Assembly: GCA_902564695.1 (NCBI GenBank)
Contig: CACFCB010000001.1
Span: 124,001 to 188,000, forward strand
Direction of reading: 5' to 3'
Source of the DNA: an uncultured Prochlorococcus sp.
GTDB lineage: Bacteria > Cyanobacteriota > Cyanobacteriia > PCC-6307 > Cyanobiaceae
DNA length: 64,000 nucleotides
In this document: positions 8,878 to 18,105 of the stretch, piece by piece
How the letters are laid out: each line of letters opens with the position of its first letter
Position numbering within the stretch: the first letter of the stretch is position 1
Made by a program: the position numbers and the translations under genes
The notes under the pieces: model-generated
Told to the model about the DNA's origin: nothing
Database searches by the model: none
The model's input: the letters and a program-made list of their open reading frames with translations, nothing else

Positions 8878-11175
8878 ATGTTTAAAAGACACTTCAAATC
8901 TCATATGAAATTAGATAGTAAATCATTTTATGCTATTGGATTAGCGATTCCTTTGATTAGTTTTTGTGGAGATACAAAAGCATCAAAATTATATAATAAT
9001 GTAGACCAATCCTTTTTTAGTCATAGAAAAATAGAAAGTTTTGAAAATAGATATAAATTAAAGAATAACCAGTTAGATATTTATAAGACTTTAATAGCGG
9101 AGGAAAGTAAAGAAGAAGTTGAAAATAATACAATTCAAGAAAAAAGGGTGTTAATTTCAGAGATAATTATTGAGGGGCTTGAAGATCATCCTGAGAAAGA
9201 ACGATTGGAGGTGGTTGCTTATGATGCAATGGTTATTAGACCGGGTAGTAAAGTTACAAGTGAAGAAGTTAAAAAAGATTTAGATCGAATTTATTCAACA
9301 GGCTGGTTCTCTGGTGCAAGAGTTGAATCTTTGCAGACTGATCTTGGTGTTGAACTTTTGATTAAGATTGAACCCAATCCGGTATTAAATAAAATTAATA
9401 TTTTACCAACAGAAAAGAAACTATCAAATGCAAAGATAGATCAGATTTTTAACAAAGATTATGGTAAAACATTGAATTTGAATATTCTGCAATTGAGAAT
9501 AAAAGAAATTAAAGAATGGTATAACTCAAAAGGCTATTCCTTGGCAAGGATATCAGGCCCAAGTAGGGTTAGTAATGATGGAATTGTTCAACTGAATATT
9601 CAAGAGGGTTTAATTTCTGGGATTGAGATTAATTTTATTGATGAAGAAGGTAATTCAGAAGATGAAAAGGGAGAAATGATAAAAGGGAAAACAAAAAAAT
9701 GGGTAATTGAAAGAGAATTAATTACAAAGGTAGGAGATATTTTTAACAGGGATAACTTAGAATCTGATATAAAAAGATTATATTCAACTTCACTTTTTAA
9801 TGATGTAAAAGTTACTTTGAAACCAGTTTCTTCTCAACCTGGAAAGATTATAATTGCCTTAGGAATCACTGAGCAAAGAACAGGCTCTTTGACTGGAGGT
9901 CTAGGCTATAGCGGAGGACAAGGTGTATTTGGCCAAATTGGATTACAAGAATCTAATCTTATGGGAAGATCATGGTCATCAAATATGAATTTGACTTATG
10001 GTGAGTATGGTGCTCTTTTGAATTTATCTTTATATGATCCATGGATTAAAAATGATAAACATAGAACTTCTTTTAGGACATCATTGTATTTAAGTAGAGA
10101 GGTGCCACAGGAATTTAGAAGTCAGGAGGGTGGAAGTATTCGTGGTGTTACAGATAGATATCAAGCTCACAATTCATCAATAAGTTATGACACAAATCAA
10201 TCTCATCAATTAGATATTAATAACGATAATACTTTAATTGAAACTGGACCATTCTCTGATGTTTTGTCTGCTAAGTCATCAGCTCCAGAGTTCAGTTGGT
10301 TTGATTATGAAGGTGATTCAATAGTTTTAGAACGTACTGGGGGAGGTTTCTCTTTTGCTAGACCTTTTAATGGAGGTCAGCCTCTTAAAAAGGTTCCTTG
10401 GAGTGTACTAATAGGTGCAAATTTCCAAAAAGTTAAGCCAATTGACTATGCAGGAGATAAGAGACCATATGGGGTGGCATCTACCAATTTTAAAGAAGGT
10501 CAAGTCCCAGAAAATGAAGTGATTTGTGTGGCTTTTAATTGTGCTGAAGAAAATACACTTGTAAGCTTTAAAAGCGCAGTTACTTACAATAATTTAAATA
10601 ACTCAAGAAATCCAACTTCTGGAGATTATTTAAATATTGGGTCAGAACAATTTATTAGTTTAGGAGAGAATTCACCTACATTTAATAGAACTAGAGTTGG
10701 TTATTCACGTTTTTATCCTGTTAACTGGTTGAAGTTTCATAAAGGTTGTCGCCCCAAGCCTGGCGAAAAATTAAATTGCTCCCAATCGATCGGCTTTCAA
10801 GCAAAGGTGGGAACTATTATTGGTGAATTACCCCCTTATGAAGCCTTTTGTTTGGGTGGTTCAAGTTCTGTAAGAGGTTGGAATACTTGTGATCTTGGAG
10901 TCGCAAGGAGCTACGGAGAAGCGACAGCAGAGTATAGGTTTCCTGTTTGGAGATTAGTTTCAGGCGCTCTATTTGTTGATGCGGGATCTGCTTTAGGTTC
11001 TCAAGCAAATGTCCCAGGGAAGCCTGGAGAAATTCTTGAAAAACCAGGATCTGGATTTTCTGCTGGGCCTGGAGTAGTTATAAATACTCCTGTAGGACCA
11101 ATCCGTATAGAGGCTGCGAGTCAAGATCTCAGCGGTAATTGGCGATATAACATTGGGATTGGCTGGAAATTCTAG
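8878..11175 (+). CDS. bamA: BamA/Omp85-type outer-membrane assembly protein
   Basis: The N-terminus has a basic stretch and a hydrophobic signal segment ending near TKASK, then a linker, about three POTRA repeats (roughly residues 85-345, including VLISEIIIEGLEDHPE and YSTGWFSGARVES), and a C-terminal 16-strand-type barrel. The barrel holds GGLGYSGGQGVFGQIGLQESNL, the FCLGGSSSVRGW motif of the L6 lock, and a terminal Phe in NIGIGWKF. Such proteins fold and insert outer-membrane proteins; cyanobacterial members also relate to chloroplast Toc75. I prefer the ATG at 8878 to the TTG three codons earlier. Its stop overlaps the lpxC start by one base, so the two are translationally coupled. Confidence 0.92.
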   Translation: MFKRHFKSHMKLDSKSFYAIGLAIPLISFCGDTKASKLYNNVDQSFFSHRKIESFENRYKLKNNQLDIYKTLIAEESKEEVENNTIQEKRVLISEIIIEGLEDHPEKERLEVVAYDAMVIRPGSKVTSEEVKKDLDRIYSTGWFSGARVESLQTDLGVELLIKIEPNPVLNKINILPTEKKLSNAKIDQIFNKDYGKTLNLNILQLRIKEIKEWYNSKGYSLARISGPSRVSNDGIVQLNIQEGLISGIEINFIDEEGNSEDEKGEMIKGKTKKWVIERELITKVGDIFNRDNLESDIKRLYSTSLFNDVKVTLKPVSSQPGKIIIALGITEQRTGSLTGGLGYSGGQGVFGQIGLQESNLMGRSWSSNMNLTYGEYGALLNLSLYDPWIKNDKHRTSFRTSLYLSREVPQEFRSQEGGSIRGVTDRYQAHNSSISYDTNQSHQLDINNDNTLIETGPFSDVLSAKSSAPEFSWFDYEGDSIVLERTGGGFSFARPFNGGQPLKKVPWSVLIGANFQKVKPIDYAGDKRPYGVASTNFKEGQVPENEVICVAFNCAEENTLVSFKSAVTYNNLNNSRNPTSGDYLNIGSEQFISLGENSPTFNRTRVGYSRFYPVNWLKFHKGCRPKPGEKLNCSQSIGFQAKVGTIIGELPPYEAFCLGGSSSVRGWNTCDLGVARSYGEATAEYRFPVWRLVSGALFVDAGSALGSQANVPGKPGEILEKPGSGFSAGPGVVINTPVGPIRIEAASQDLSGNWRYNIGIGWKF

Positions 11176-12020
11176 TGTTTACTTTTCCTGAAAATTATGA
11201 GCAAGGTTGGACATTACGCAATGAGATAATAAAAGAAGGTATTGGATTGCATACAGGTCTTCAATGCAGAGTAATAATTAAGCCAACAGAATTACCTGGA
11301 TATCATTTTTCTATCTCAGAGGACTCCAATGAGGTAATTACCCTAGATATTTCAAAAGTAAGGAACACTCCTTTATGCACAACAATTGATCTGAATGGTA
11401 AACAAATAGCTACGGTTGAACATTTACTTGCTGCGTTAATTGGTTCTGGCTTAACTCATGTGCATCTGGAAATAAAAGGTAGAGAGATACCTTTGCTTGA
11501 TGGCTCTTCAATAGGCTGGATAGAAGAGATAGAGAAATCAGGAATGATTAATGCCACAACTTCTCCCAAGCCAAGACCTGAATTGAAATCCCCAATTTTC
11601 ATTAACAAAGGAGAAAGTGTGATCTTTGGAATACCAGCCAAAAAATTGAAATTAATAGGTTTGATTGATTTCCCATATAAGGCAATTGGGCAGCAAATGT
11701 ATTCAATTGAGCTATCTCCGGATAATTTTGTTAAAGAAATTGCTCCAGCAAGAACTTTTGGCTTTCTTGATCAGTTAGAAGAATTAAAGAAAGCTGGTCT
11801 TATTAAAGGAGGAGCTCTTGAAAATGCATTGGTTTGTGATGGAGATTCCTGGGTTAATCCACCCTTGAGATTTTCAAACGAACCAGTACGTCATAAATTG
11901 CTCGATTTGATAGGAGATCTAGCTCTTGTTGGCTTACCTAGAGCGCAAATTTTCGTTTATAAAGGTTCTCATTCACTTCATGCTGAATTTGCTGCATCTC
12001 TTCAAAAGGTATTAACTTAA
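11175..12020 (+). CDS. lpxC: UDP-3-O-acyl-N-acetylglucosamine deacetylase
   Basis: LpxC is the zinc amidase that makes the committed step of lipid A synthesis. The zinc and catalytic motifs are visible: TVEHLLAALIGSGL (first His), LIKGGALENALV, and RHKLLDLIGDLALVG (second His and Asp). The length of 281 residues is near normal. It starts with GTG, overlapping the last base of bamA's stop, and is followed after 12 bases by fabZ. The run lpxC-fabZ-lpxA-lpxB is the usual cyanobacterial lipid A operon. Confidence 0.97.
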   Translation: MFTFPENYEQGWTLRNEIIKEGIGLHTGLQCRVIIKPTELPGYHFSISEDSNEVITLDISKVRNTPLCTTIDLNGKQIATVEHLLAALIGSGLTHVHLEIKGREIPLLDGSSIGWIEEIEKSGMINATTSPKPRPELKSPIFINKGESVIFGIPAKKLKLIGLIDFPYKAIGQQMYSIELSPDNFVKEIAPARTFGFLDQLEELKKAGLIKGGALENALVCDGDSWVNPPLRFSNEPVRHKLLDLIGDLALVGLPRAQIFVYKGSHSLHAEFAASLQKVLT

Positions 12021-12032
12021 TTAAATCTGATT

Positions 12033-12491
12033 TTGACTGACATCTCTTCTTCCCAATCTCTCGTTTTAAATAGCGAGCAAATAATGGGGCTTTTGCCACA
12101 CAGGTATCCCTTTGCCCTTGTAGACAGAGTGATAAAACATGACCCAGGAAAAAAAGTGGTGGCCATAAAGAATGTCACTCTTAATGAACCTCAGTTTCAA
12201 GGTCATTTCCCTGATAGACCCTTAATGCCAGGTGTTTTAATAGTTGAAGCGATGGCTCAAGTGGGTGGCTTGATTGTCTCTCAAATGCCTGATCTTCCTA
12301 AAGGACTTTTTGTTTTTGCTGGGATTGATTCAGTTCGTTTTAGACGACCAGTTGTGCCCGGTGATCAATTGGAAATATCTTGTGAGTTGATAAGTATTAA
12401 GCGGAAGAGATTTGGGAAGGTTAGGGGGGAGGCAAAGGTCAATGACTTAATGGTTTGTTCTGGAGACTTAATGTTTTCTCTTGTGGATTGA
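12033..12491 (+). CDS. fabZ: 3-hydroxyacyl-[ACP] dehydratase FabZ
   Basis: This hot-dog-fold dehydratase of type II fatty acid synthesis shows [14 protein letters not shown] with the catalytic His and [20 protein letters not shown] with the catalytic Glu. At 152 residues it has the family length. It begins with TTG; no in-frame ATG is available before the conserved sequence except Met18. It draws on the same 3-hydroxyacyl-ACP pool as LpxA, which fits its place inside the lpx operon. Confidence 0.96.
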   Translation: MTDISSSQSLVLNSEQIMGLLPHRYPFALVDRVIKHDPGKKVVAIKNVTLNEPQFQGHFPDRPLMPGVLIVEAMAQVGGLIVSQMPDLPKGLFVFAGIDSVRFRRPVVPGDQLEISCELISIKRKRFGKVRGEAKVNDLMVCSGDLMFSLVD

Positions 12492-12495
12492 AGTT

Positions 12496-13350
12496 ATGAG
12501 AGAATTTGAAACTTCTAAAAACTCTATTGGAGAAAATGAAATTAATATTCATAGATTGGCAAGTGTTTCTCCAAAGGCTGAACTTGGGAAAGGTGTATTT
12601 GTAGGATCTGGAGCAGTAATTGGACCAGATGTAATTGTTGGTCCCAATACTTGGATAGGGCCAAATGTGATTATTGATGGGAGAGTGAAAATAGGATCAA
12701 ATAATAAGATATTTCCTGGTGCTTGTATTGGTTTAGAACCTCAGGATTTAAAGTATAAAGGAGCTATTACTGATGTCTTAATTGGAAATGATAATACTTT
12801 CAGAGAGTGTGTAACTATTAACAGGGCTACTTTTGAAGGTGAGAAAACTATAGTTGGGAATCAAAATTTATTAATGGCCTATTCACATCTTGGGCACAAT
12901 TGTGAAATAGGAAACAATGTCGTCATATCTAATTCAGTGCAGGTCGCAGGTCATGTTGTTGTTGAAGATAGAGCTGTTATTGGAGGTTGCTTAGGGATCC
13001 ATCAATTTGTTCATATTGGCTATTTAGCCATGGTCGGAGGGATGACAAGAGTAGATAGAGATGTCCCTCCTTATTGTCTTGCTGAAGGACATCCGGGGAG
13101 AATGCGGGGACTCAATAAAGTTGGAATTAAAAGAAAAAATTTAGATAAAGACAATAAAGAAGAATATCTTCAATTGAAAAGAATTTGGAATTTATTATTT
13201 AAATCCGAATATGTAATTTCTGATGGTTTAAAAGTGGCAAGTCAAGAGAATTTACAACAATCTTCTGAAAGATTGTGTCAATTTATCGCTCAATCTATTT
13301 GTAAAGGAAGAAGAGGTCCAATGCCTACTTCAATGTCAATTAATAAATAA
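12496..13350 (+). CDS. lpxA: UDP-N-acetylglucosamine O-acyltransferase
   Basis: The N-terminal two thirds is a left-handed beta-helix of hexapeptide repeats (VFVGSGAVIGPDVIVGPNTWIGP and similar). It is followed by the LpxA hallmark LEPQDLKYKG, the catalytic-His region YSHLGHNCEIGNNVVISN, and a helical C-terminus. LpxA attaches the first 3-hydroxyacyl chain to UDP-GlcNAc. I chose the ATG at 12496, five codons inside the track ORF, because it lies just after the fabZ stop. The stop TAA shares a base with the ATG of lpxB. Confidence 0.97.
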   Translation: MREFETSKNSIGENEINIHRLASVSPKAELGKGVFVGSGAVIGPDVIVGPNTWIGPNVIIDGRVKIGSNNKIFPGACIGLEPQDLKYKGAITDVLIGNDNTFRECVTINRATFEGEKTIVGNQNLLMAYSHLGHNCEIGNNVVISNSVQVAGHVVVEDRAVIGGCLGIHQFVHIGYLAMVGGMTRVDRDVPPYCLAEGHPGRMRGLNKVGIKRKNLDKDNKEEYLQLKRIWNLLFKSEYVISDGLKVASQENLQQSSERLCQFIAQSICKGRRGPMPTSMSINK

Positions 13351-14525
13351 TGAAATTATTAATAAGTACTGGTGAAGTCTCAGGCGACTTGCAGGGGAGT
13401 TTATTAATCAAGGCTTTAAAAGACAATGCAGAAAAAAGAAAAATTAAACTAGAGATAATTGCTTTAGGTGGTGAAAGGATGAGAGAAGCGGGGGCAGAAT
13501 TAATTTGCAATACTTCCTCTATCGGTGCTATTGGTTTTTTAGAAGCACTTCCTTATGTTCTCCCAACTTTAAATGCACAATCAAAAATTGAAAATTATTT
13601 AATTTGTTCGCCTCCTGATGCAGTAGTTTTAATTGACTATATGGGTCCCAATATTCGATTAGGTTTGAAAATTAAAAAAAAGTTTCCTAATATTCCAATA
13701 ATCTATTACATCGCTCCTCAGGAATGGGCCTGGAGATTGGGTGATGCAGGCACAACAGATTTAATTAGCTTTACGGATAAAATCCTCGCTATCTTTGAAA
13801 AAGAAGCTAAGTTTTATTCAAATAAAGGTGGAAATGTAAGATTTGTAGGTCATCCAATGCTTGATTTCTATTGTAATATTCCTAATAAAGAAGAATCATT
13901 TAAAAAATTAGGATTAACTAGTGATAAAAAACTTTTACTTATAATACCAGCCTCTAGAAAACAAGAACTTAAATATATTTTACCTATATTACTTAAAGCT
14001 GCTAAATTACTTCAAAAAAATGATCCTTCTATAGTTATTTATATACCATCTGGATTAAAAGAATTTGATTCAATATTAAATAAAGCTTTGCAAGAATATG
14101 ATTTAGTGGGAAAAGTTATTGCATCGAGTGAAGTTGATACCTTAAAGCCATTTTTATTCTCTGCCGCTCATCTCGCTTTGTCTAAGTCTGGAACAATTAA
14201 CATGGAATTGGCTATAAACTTAGTTCCACAAATCGTAGGATATAAAGTAAGTAGAGTTACAGCTTTTTTCGCAAGATATTTGCTACGCTTCAATGTTAAA
14301 TATATTTCTCCAGTTAATCTTCTTTTAAACCAAAAGTTAATACCAGAGTTTGTTCAAGAGGAATTCCAATCTGAACAGATTTATAATTCAGCATTAAAAA
14401 TTCTGGAAGATAGTTCGACAAAACAATATATTATCTATGGCTATAAAAAATTAAAGGAGAAATTAGGGAAGCCTGGAGTTACAGATCGCGCATCTAAGGA
14501 TATTCTAGATTTGGTAGTTCAATGA
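13350..14525 (+). CDS. lpxB: Lipid-A-disaccharide synthase
   Basis: LpxB is a GT19 glycosyltransferase that joins UDP-diacylglucosamine to lipid X. The protein opens with LLISTGEVSGDLQGSLLI and has ELIC..SSIGAIGFLEALPYV, the family stretch YYIAPQEWAWR, and a C-terminal LALSKSGTINMELAI that lines the nucleotide site. The length of 391 residues is normal. The ATG overlaps the lpxA stop by one base, and its own stop overlaps the msrA start by four bases, so coupling continues through the operon. Confidence 0.97.
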   Translation: MKLLISTGEVSGDLQGSLLIKALKDNAEKRKIKLEIIALGGERMREAGAELICNTSSIGAIGFLEALPYVLPTLNAQSKIENYLICSPPDAVVLIDYMGPNIRLGLKIKKKFPNIPIIYYIAPQEWAWRLGDAGTTDLISFTDKILAIFEKEAKFYSNKGGNVRFVGHPMLDFYCNIPNKEESFKKLGLTSDKKLLLIIPASRKQELKYILPILLKAAKLLQKNDPSIVIYIPSGLKEFDSILNKALQEYDLVGKVIASSEVDTLKPFLFSAAHLALSKSGTINMELAINLVPQIVGYKVSRVTAFFARYLLRFNVKYISPVNLLLNQKLIPEFVQEEFQSEQIYNSALKILEDSSTKQYIIYGYKKLKEKLGKPGVTDRASKDILDLVVQ

Positions 14526-15124
14526 TTAAGATGTTTAGACGATTAATTCTGAGTTGTATTCTTTTACAGTTTCTAATCATTTGGCCAGCGGAAGTATTTG
14601 CTCAATCACAAGAGGCAATTTTTGCTGGAGGTTGTTTTTGGTGTCTTGAGCATGATCTTGAGAAACTTGACGGGGTTCTTTCTGCAGACAGTGGATATTC
14701 TGGTGGGGATTTAGCAAACCCTTCATATGAAAATCATTTTGGTCACCAGGAGGCTGTAAGAGTTAGTTTTGATTCTAATGTGATTAGCTATAAAGAATTA
14801 CTTGATAACTATTGGGTTAACATTGACCCTTTTGATGATGATGGTCAGTTTTGTGATAGAGGTGATTCATATAAGCCTGTTATTTTCACATCTAATGAAG
14901 AACAAAAGAATGAAGCGAAAGAAAGTAAAAAAGCTATTTCTTTGGCTTTAAATATACCTATAGATCAGTTAAAGGTGAATATAGTTGATTCTAAAACCTT
15001 TTGGATTGCAGAGGAATACCATCAAGATTATGCAGTAAAAAATCCACTTAAGTATAAATTTTATAGAACTAGTTGCGGAAGAGATAATAGACTGAAAAAG
15101 GTGTGGGGAGAATATAAAAAATAA
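14522..15124 (+). CDS. msrA: Peptide-methionine (S)-S-oxide reductase, exported
   Basis: After a hydrophobic N-terminal signal (about residues 5-28, ending near EVFAQ) comes the MsrA core with the catalytic GGCFWCLEHD, DSGYSGG and a late AEEYHQDYAVKNP. MsrA reduces methionine sulfoxide in damaged proteins. The signal suggests it protects periplasmic or thylakoid-lumen proteins. The start overlaps the lpxB stop by four bases. An alternative ATG lies three codons inside. It is the last gene of the bamA-lpx run; the AT-rich 90 bases that follow show only weak hairpins. Confidence 0.95.
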   Translation: MIKMFRRLILSCILLQFLIIWPAEVFAQSQEAIFAGGCFWCLEHDLEKLDGVLSADSGYSGGDLANPSYENHFGHQEAVRVSFDSNVISYKELLDNYWVNIDPFDDDGQFCDRGDSYKPVIFTSNEEQKNEAKESKKAISLALNIPIDQLKVNIVDSKTFWIAEEYHQDYAVKNPLKYKFYRTSCGRDNRLKKVWGEYKK

Positions 15125-15214
15125 AACCTATATTAAATTAATATTTTTAATTTTAATTAGTAGCTTTTTAATTTATTTTAGAACTTCTTTTATTAAAAAA
15201 TATATATATTCGGG

Positions 15215-16699
15215 TTAATTATCTAATTCTTTTATCCAATTAACCAATGTTCTAACTCCATATCCGGTAGCTCCCTTTGGAGTTATGTCTCTGTCCTTTT
15301 CAGTCCAACAAGTCCCTGCTATATCAATATGGGCCCATGGAATATTTGTTTGTACAAATTCTTTAAGAAATAGGGCTGCAGTTATTGAACCACCTGGTCT
15401 AGGGCCTGTATTTTGCAAATCAGCAATAGATGACTTAAGTCCTGATTTGTATGAATCTTTCATAGGCATTCTCCAAATACCCTCTCCAGCTTTATCGGCA
15501 GCTATTGTTATTTGTTCAGAGAGTCGATCATTATCAGTCCATAAACCTGCCATCTCGTCACCTAATGCAATAACACATGCTCCTGTTAGTGTAGCCAGAT
15601 CTACGATGGCATTTGGTTGCAGTTTGCATGCATAAACCAATGCATCTGCAAGAGTTAATCGGCCTTCTGCATCAGTATTATTGACTTCTATTGTTTTTCC
15701 ATTTGATGCCTTGATTACATCTCCGGGGTGTAAAGCTGAACCATTAATCATGTTTTCACAAGCTGCAACTATAAAATGAACTTCAGTATTCTTTGGTTTG
15801 ATTTCTGAAATTGTTCTTGCTGCTCCAAGAACGGAGGCACTGCCACCCATGTCGTATTTCATTTTTTCAATTTGAGAAGCACCAACTTTTAGGTTGTAAC
15901 CACCAGAGTCAAAAGTTAAACCCTTGCCAATTAAAACCACTTTATTTTTAATTTTCGCATTCCCAGGTGTATAACTTAAGTGAATAAAATAAGGTTCTAA
16001 ATCTGACCCTTTAGCAACTGCAAGATAGGCTCCCATACCTCTATTCTCGCATTCTTTTTTATCAAGAATTTTTAACTTTAAATTATAATCATTAGCTAAT
16101 TTTTTTGCTTCTTTGGCTAATTGAGACGGTGTGAGGAAATTTGGTGGAGCTGAAACAAGTTGTCTTGCAAATTCAACTCCTGAGCAAATTGGATTTATTT
16201 CAGCTAAAGCTAAATTTATTGTGTTTTCATCCAATCCTATTAACTCAACTTCATTTATTTGATTAGATTCTTTTACTTCTGATTTAAATCTTTGATCTTT
16301 AAAGGATGTCAACCTAATGGCTTCCCCAACTGCAACGGAAGCTGCAGAAGGATCAAATGCATCCCATGGGAGCAAGATTCCTAACTTGCTTCCATGACTA
16401 AGAACTTGTCTAGTCCCAATTGAGGCGGCTATTCGAAGGTCTTGTATTAGAAGATTTTCGGCCGTGCCTAATCCTACAAAAACTATTTTTTTTACATTTT
16501 TATCTATTAAATCAATTGATAATTTTTGATTCTTCTTACCTTCAAACTTTGCATAATTAAACCTTTCGAGTAAATATGTTTCTTTTACAAGAGATTTAAA
16601 TAAATTTAGCTGGCTCTTTGTTGTTCCTTCTAAAACCCCAGCAATAAGAACTGAGCCTGACCATTCACTAATTTCTTTGGAGACTGCTGAAATTTTCAT
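15215..16699 (-). CDS. pepA: Leucyl aminopeptidase (M17 family)
   Basis: This 494-residue protein has the M17 metal and active-site motifs: VVLIGKGLTFDSGGYNLK, KYDMGGSASVLGA, and EVNNTDAEGRLTLADAL with the catalytic bicarbonate-binding Arg. The poorly conserved N-terminal domain occupies about 170 residues. The enzyme removes N-terminal residues from peptides in the cytosol. It ends convergent with msrA and starts 38 bases after the stop of the GIY-YIG-like gene on the same strand. Confidence 0.96.
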   Translation of the reverse strand: MKISAVSKEISEWSGSVLIAGVLEGTTKSQLNLFKSLVKETYLLERFNYAKFEGKKNQKLSIDLIDKNVKKIVFVGLGTAENLLIQDLRIAASIGTRQVLSHGSKLGILLPWDAFDPSAASVAVGEAIRLTSFKDQRFKSEVKESNQINEVELIGLDENTINLALAEINPICSGVEFARQLVSAPPNFLTPSQLAKEAKKLANDYNLKLKILDKKECENRGMGAYLAVAKGSDLEPYFIHLSYTPGNAKIKNKVVLIGKGLTFDSGGYNLKVGASQIEKMKYDMGGSASVLGAARTISEIKPKNTEVHFIVAACENMINGSALHPGDVIKASNGKTIEVNNTDAEGRLTLADALVYACKLQPNAIVDLATLTGACVIALGDEMAGLWTDNDRLSEQITIAADKAGEGIWRMPMKDSYKSGLKSSIADLQNTGPRPGGSITAALFLKEFVQTNIPWAHIDIAGTCWTEKDRDITPKGATGYGVRTLVNWIKELDN

Positions 16700-16737
16700 T
16701 TTACTTTAATACTTATCAGAATGATAACAACTTTTTT

Positions 16738-17337
16738 TTAATTAATTTGAGATGTAAATGGTGTTGACCAGATCCCCCGTGTTTCTTTATTAAAAGGTGG
16801 TAGCCAAGTCTGGATGAGGTCTTGTTCTAATTTCCTTCTGTCTTTTGTCTCAGAAGGCACATCAAGCCAAAAACGAATATTCAATTGAGATGTTAAACCT
16901 TCTTTTTGAAGAGCTTCTGAATAATTTGAAAGGTAATTTTTGCAATCATGATCACCTTTCCATCTCTTTTCTGCAGAGAGTGTTTCACCTATATATAAAA
17001 TAATATTTTTGTCGAAATTAATTGTTTTATCTATTACAAAATATATTGCTGCGCCTTCATGTATTGATTTTTGCCTTCTCCAAAAGCTTAGAGAAAGAGG
17101 GGTAAGTTCTAATGGGTTAAATATTTGAGTTGGTTCTTCTGACGCGGTCTCAAACAATGAGGATTGGTTGGAATTTTTGTATCCATTCTCTAGCATTAAA
17201 GATTGATGATTAATTATTTTACTTTGCCATTCCTCTATAACTTTTTTATTTATATGTATATTTTTAAATGTATTGTTGGTTGAGTGATTTATATCATTTT
17301 TATTGAATAAATCATGTTGGCGTTCATAGGCTACCAT
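16738..17337 (-). CDS. GIY-YIG nuclease-like protein, function unknown
   Basis: The C-terminal half resembles a GIY-YIG nuclease fold. AIYFVID and ILYIGETLSAEKRW stand in for the GIY and YIG elements, and KLEQDLIQTWLPPFN resembles the helix with the catalytic Glu followed by the family PxxN. The leading Gly of GIY is Ala. The first 90 residues are polar and have no fold I recognise. There is no HNH, UvrC or homing-endonuclease partner domain. It could be a DNA-repair nuclease or a degenerate relative. It lies 38 bases upstream of pepA on the same strand. Confidence 0.55.
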   Translation of the reverse strand: MVAYERQHDLFNKNDINHSTNNTFKNIHINKKVIEEWQSKIINHQSLMLENGYKNSNQSSLFETASEEPTQIFNPLELTPLSLSFWRRQKSIHEGAAIYFVIDKTINFDKNIILYIGETLSAEKRWKGDHDCKNYLSNYSEALQKEGLTSQLNIRFWLDVPSETKDRRKLEQDLIQTWLPPFNKETRGIWSTPFTSQIN

Positions 17338-17680
17338 TTTTTTTAATGCTAATATTAAAAAAAGATAATCTTTAATACTTTTATAATAACATACTTTATG
17401 AAATATTATTCATTAAAGTGCTTGAGTTAATATACAGATAACGAAAAAATAAAGACATTTTTCGGCAGTTAATTTTTTTGATTTGTGAAAGAATTTTCAG
17501 TTTTTTCGTGTCTTGGCTATTTAATTCTTTAATTAGTATCGTTGTTTGAAAAAAATAAGGACAATTTTTAATAATTAATTACCTTTAGGGCAATTTCTAC
17601 TTCCTTAGAACTGTTTTGTAGGTGATAATGGTATTAAAGCTAAAACAAAGTTACAACTTCACCTCAAGAAGCCAGTGTTT
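17338..17680. other. Intergenic region upstream of the DUF1825 gene
   Basis: This AT-rich gap of about 340 bases lies between two divergent genes. I find no tRNA, no strong hairpin and no recognisable RNA family in it. Its right end runs into a short open frame described separately. It must contain promoters for both directions, but AT-richness makes individual boxes unreliable. Confidence 0.4.
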
Positions 17681-17758
17681 ATGTTGCTAAAAGCAGGACT
17701 TACAACAAAAAATATCATAACTGATTCTTTGAGGTCCATTGCTATGAAAGGAGTTTGA
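17681..17758 (+). CDS. Possible 25-residue peptide directly ahead of the DUF1825 gene
   Basis: An ATG at 17681 opens a frame ending in TGA three bases before the DUF1825 ATG. The predicted peptide begins MLLKAGLTTKNIIT and ends SIAMKGV. The frame is also open about 25 codons upstream, with a GTG two codons before the ATG and a purine-rich AAGAAG ahead of it. The ribosome binding site of the next gene, AAAGGAG, falls inside its last codons, the arrangement expected of a coupled leader peptide. I do not recognise the sequence, and it could be chance. Too short for the ORF track. Confidence 0.3.
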   Translation: MLLKAGLTTKNIITDSLRSIAMKGV

Positions 17759-17761
17759 AAA

Positions 17762-18079
17762 ATGTCTTTCTTTGAGTCTGAGATAGTTCAGGAAGAGGCT
17801 AAAAAACTTTTCACTGATTATCAAAATCTGATGCAATTAGGCTCAGATTATGGAAAATTTGATAGAGAAGGGAAGGTGATGTTTATCGATACTATGGAAA
17901 ACTTAATGGAAAGGTATAAAGTTTTTATGAAACGATTTGAATTATCAGAAGATTTTCAAGCAAAAATGACAGTAGAACAATTGAAGACTCAGTTGGGTCA
18001 ATTTGGAATAACTCCTGATCAGATGTTTGATCAAATGAACAGAACATTGGAAAGAATGAAAACAGAATTGGAAAAATGA
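17762..18079 (+). CDS. DUF1825 family conserved cyanobacterial protein
   Basis: This 105-residue acidic, helix-rich protein beginning MSFFESEIVQEEAKKLF matches what I know of the DUF1825 family, a small protein widespread in cyanobacteria with no assigned function. It has no signal peptide or membrane segment and many Met, Glu and Lys residues. AAAGGAG lies nine bases before the ATG and supports the start. It is followed 26 bases later by tyrS on the same strand. The family name is from memory and was not searched. Confidence 0.7.
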   Translation: MSFFESEIVQEEAKKLFTDYQNLMQLGSDYGKFDREGKVMFIDTMENLMERYKVFMKRFELSEDFQAKMTVEQLKTQLGQFGITPDQMFDQMNRTLERMKTELEK

Positions 18080-18105
18080 TTTCTAATTTATTAAATACTT
18101 AAATT

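Noticed and set aside
15285-15635. 116-residue forward ORF antisense to pepA
   Set aside because: It lies wholly inside the conserved catalytic part of pepA and has no recognisable features.
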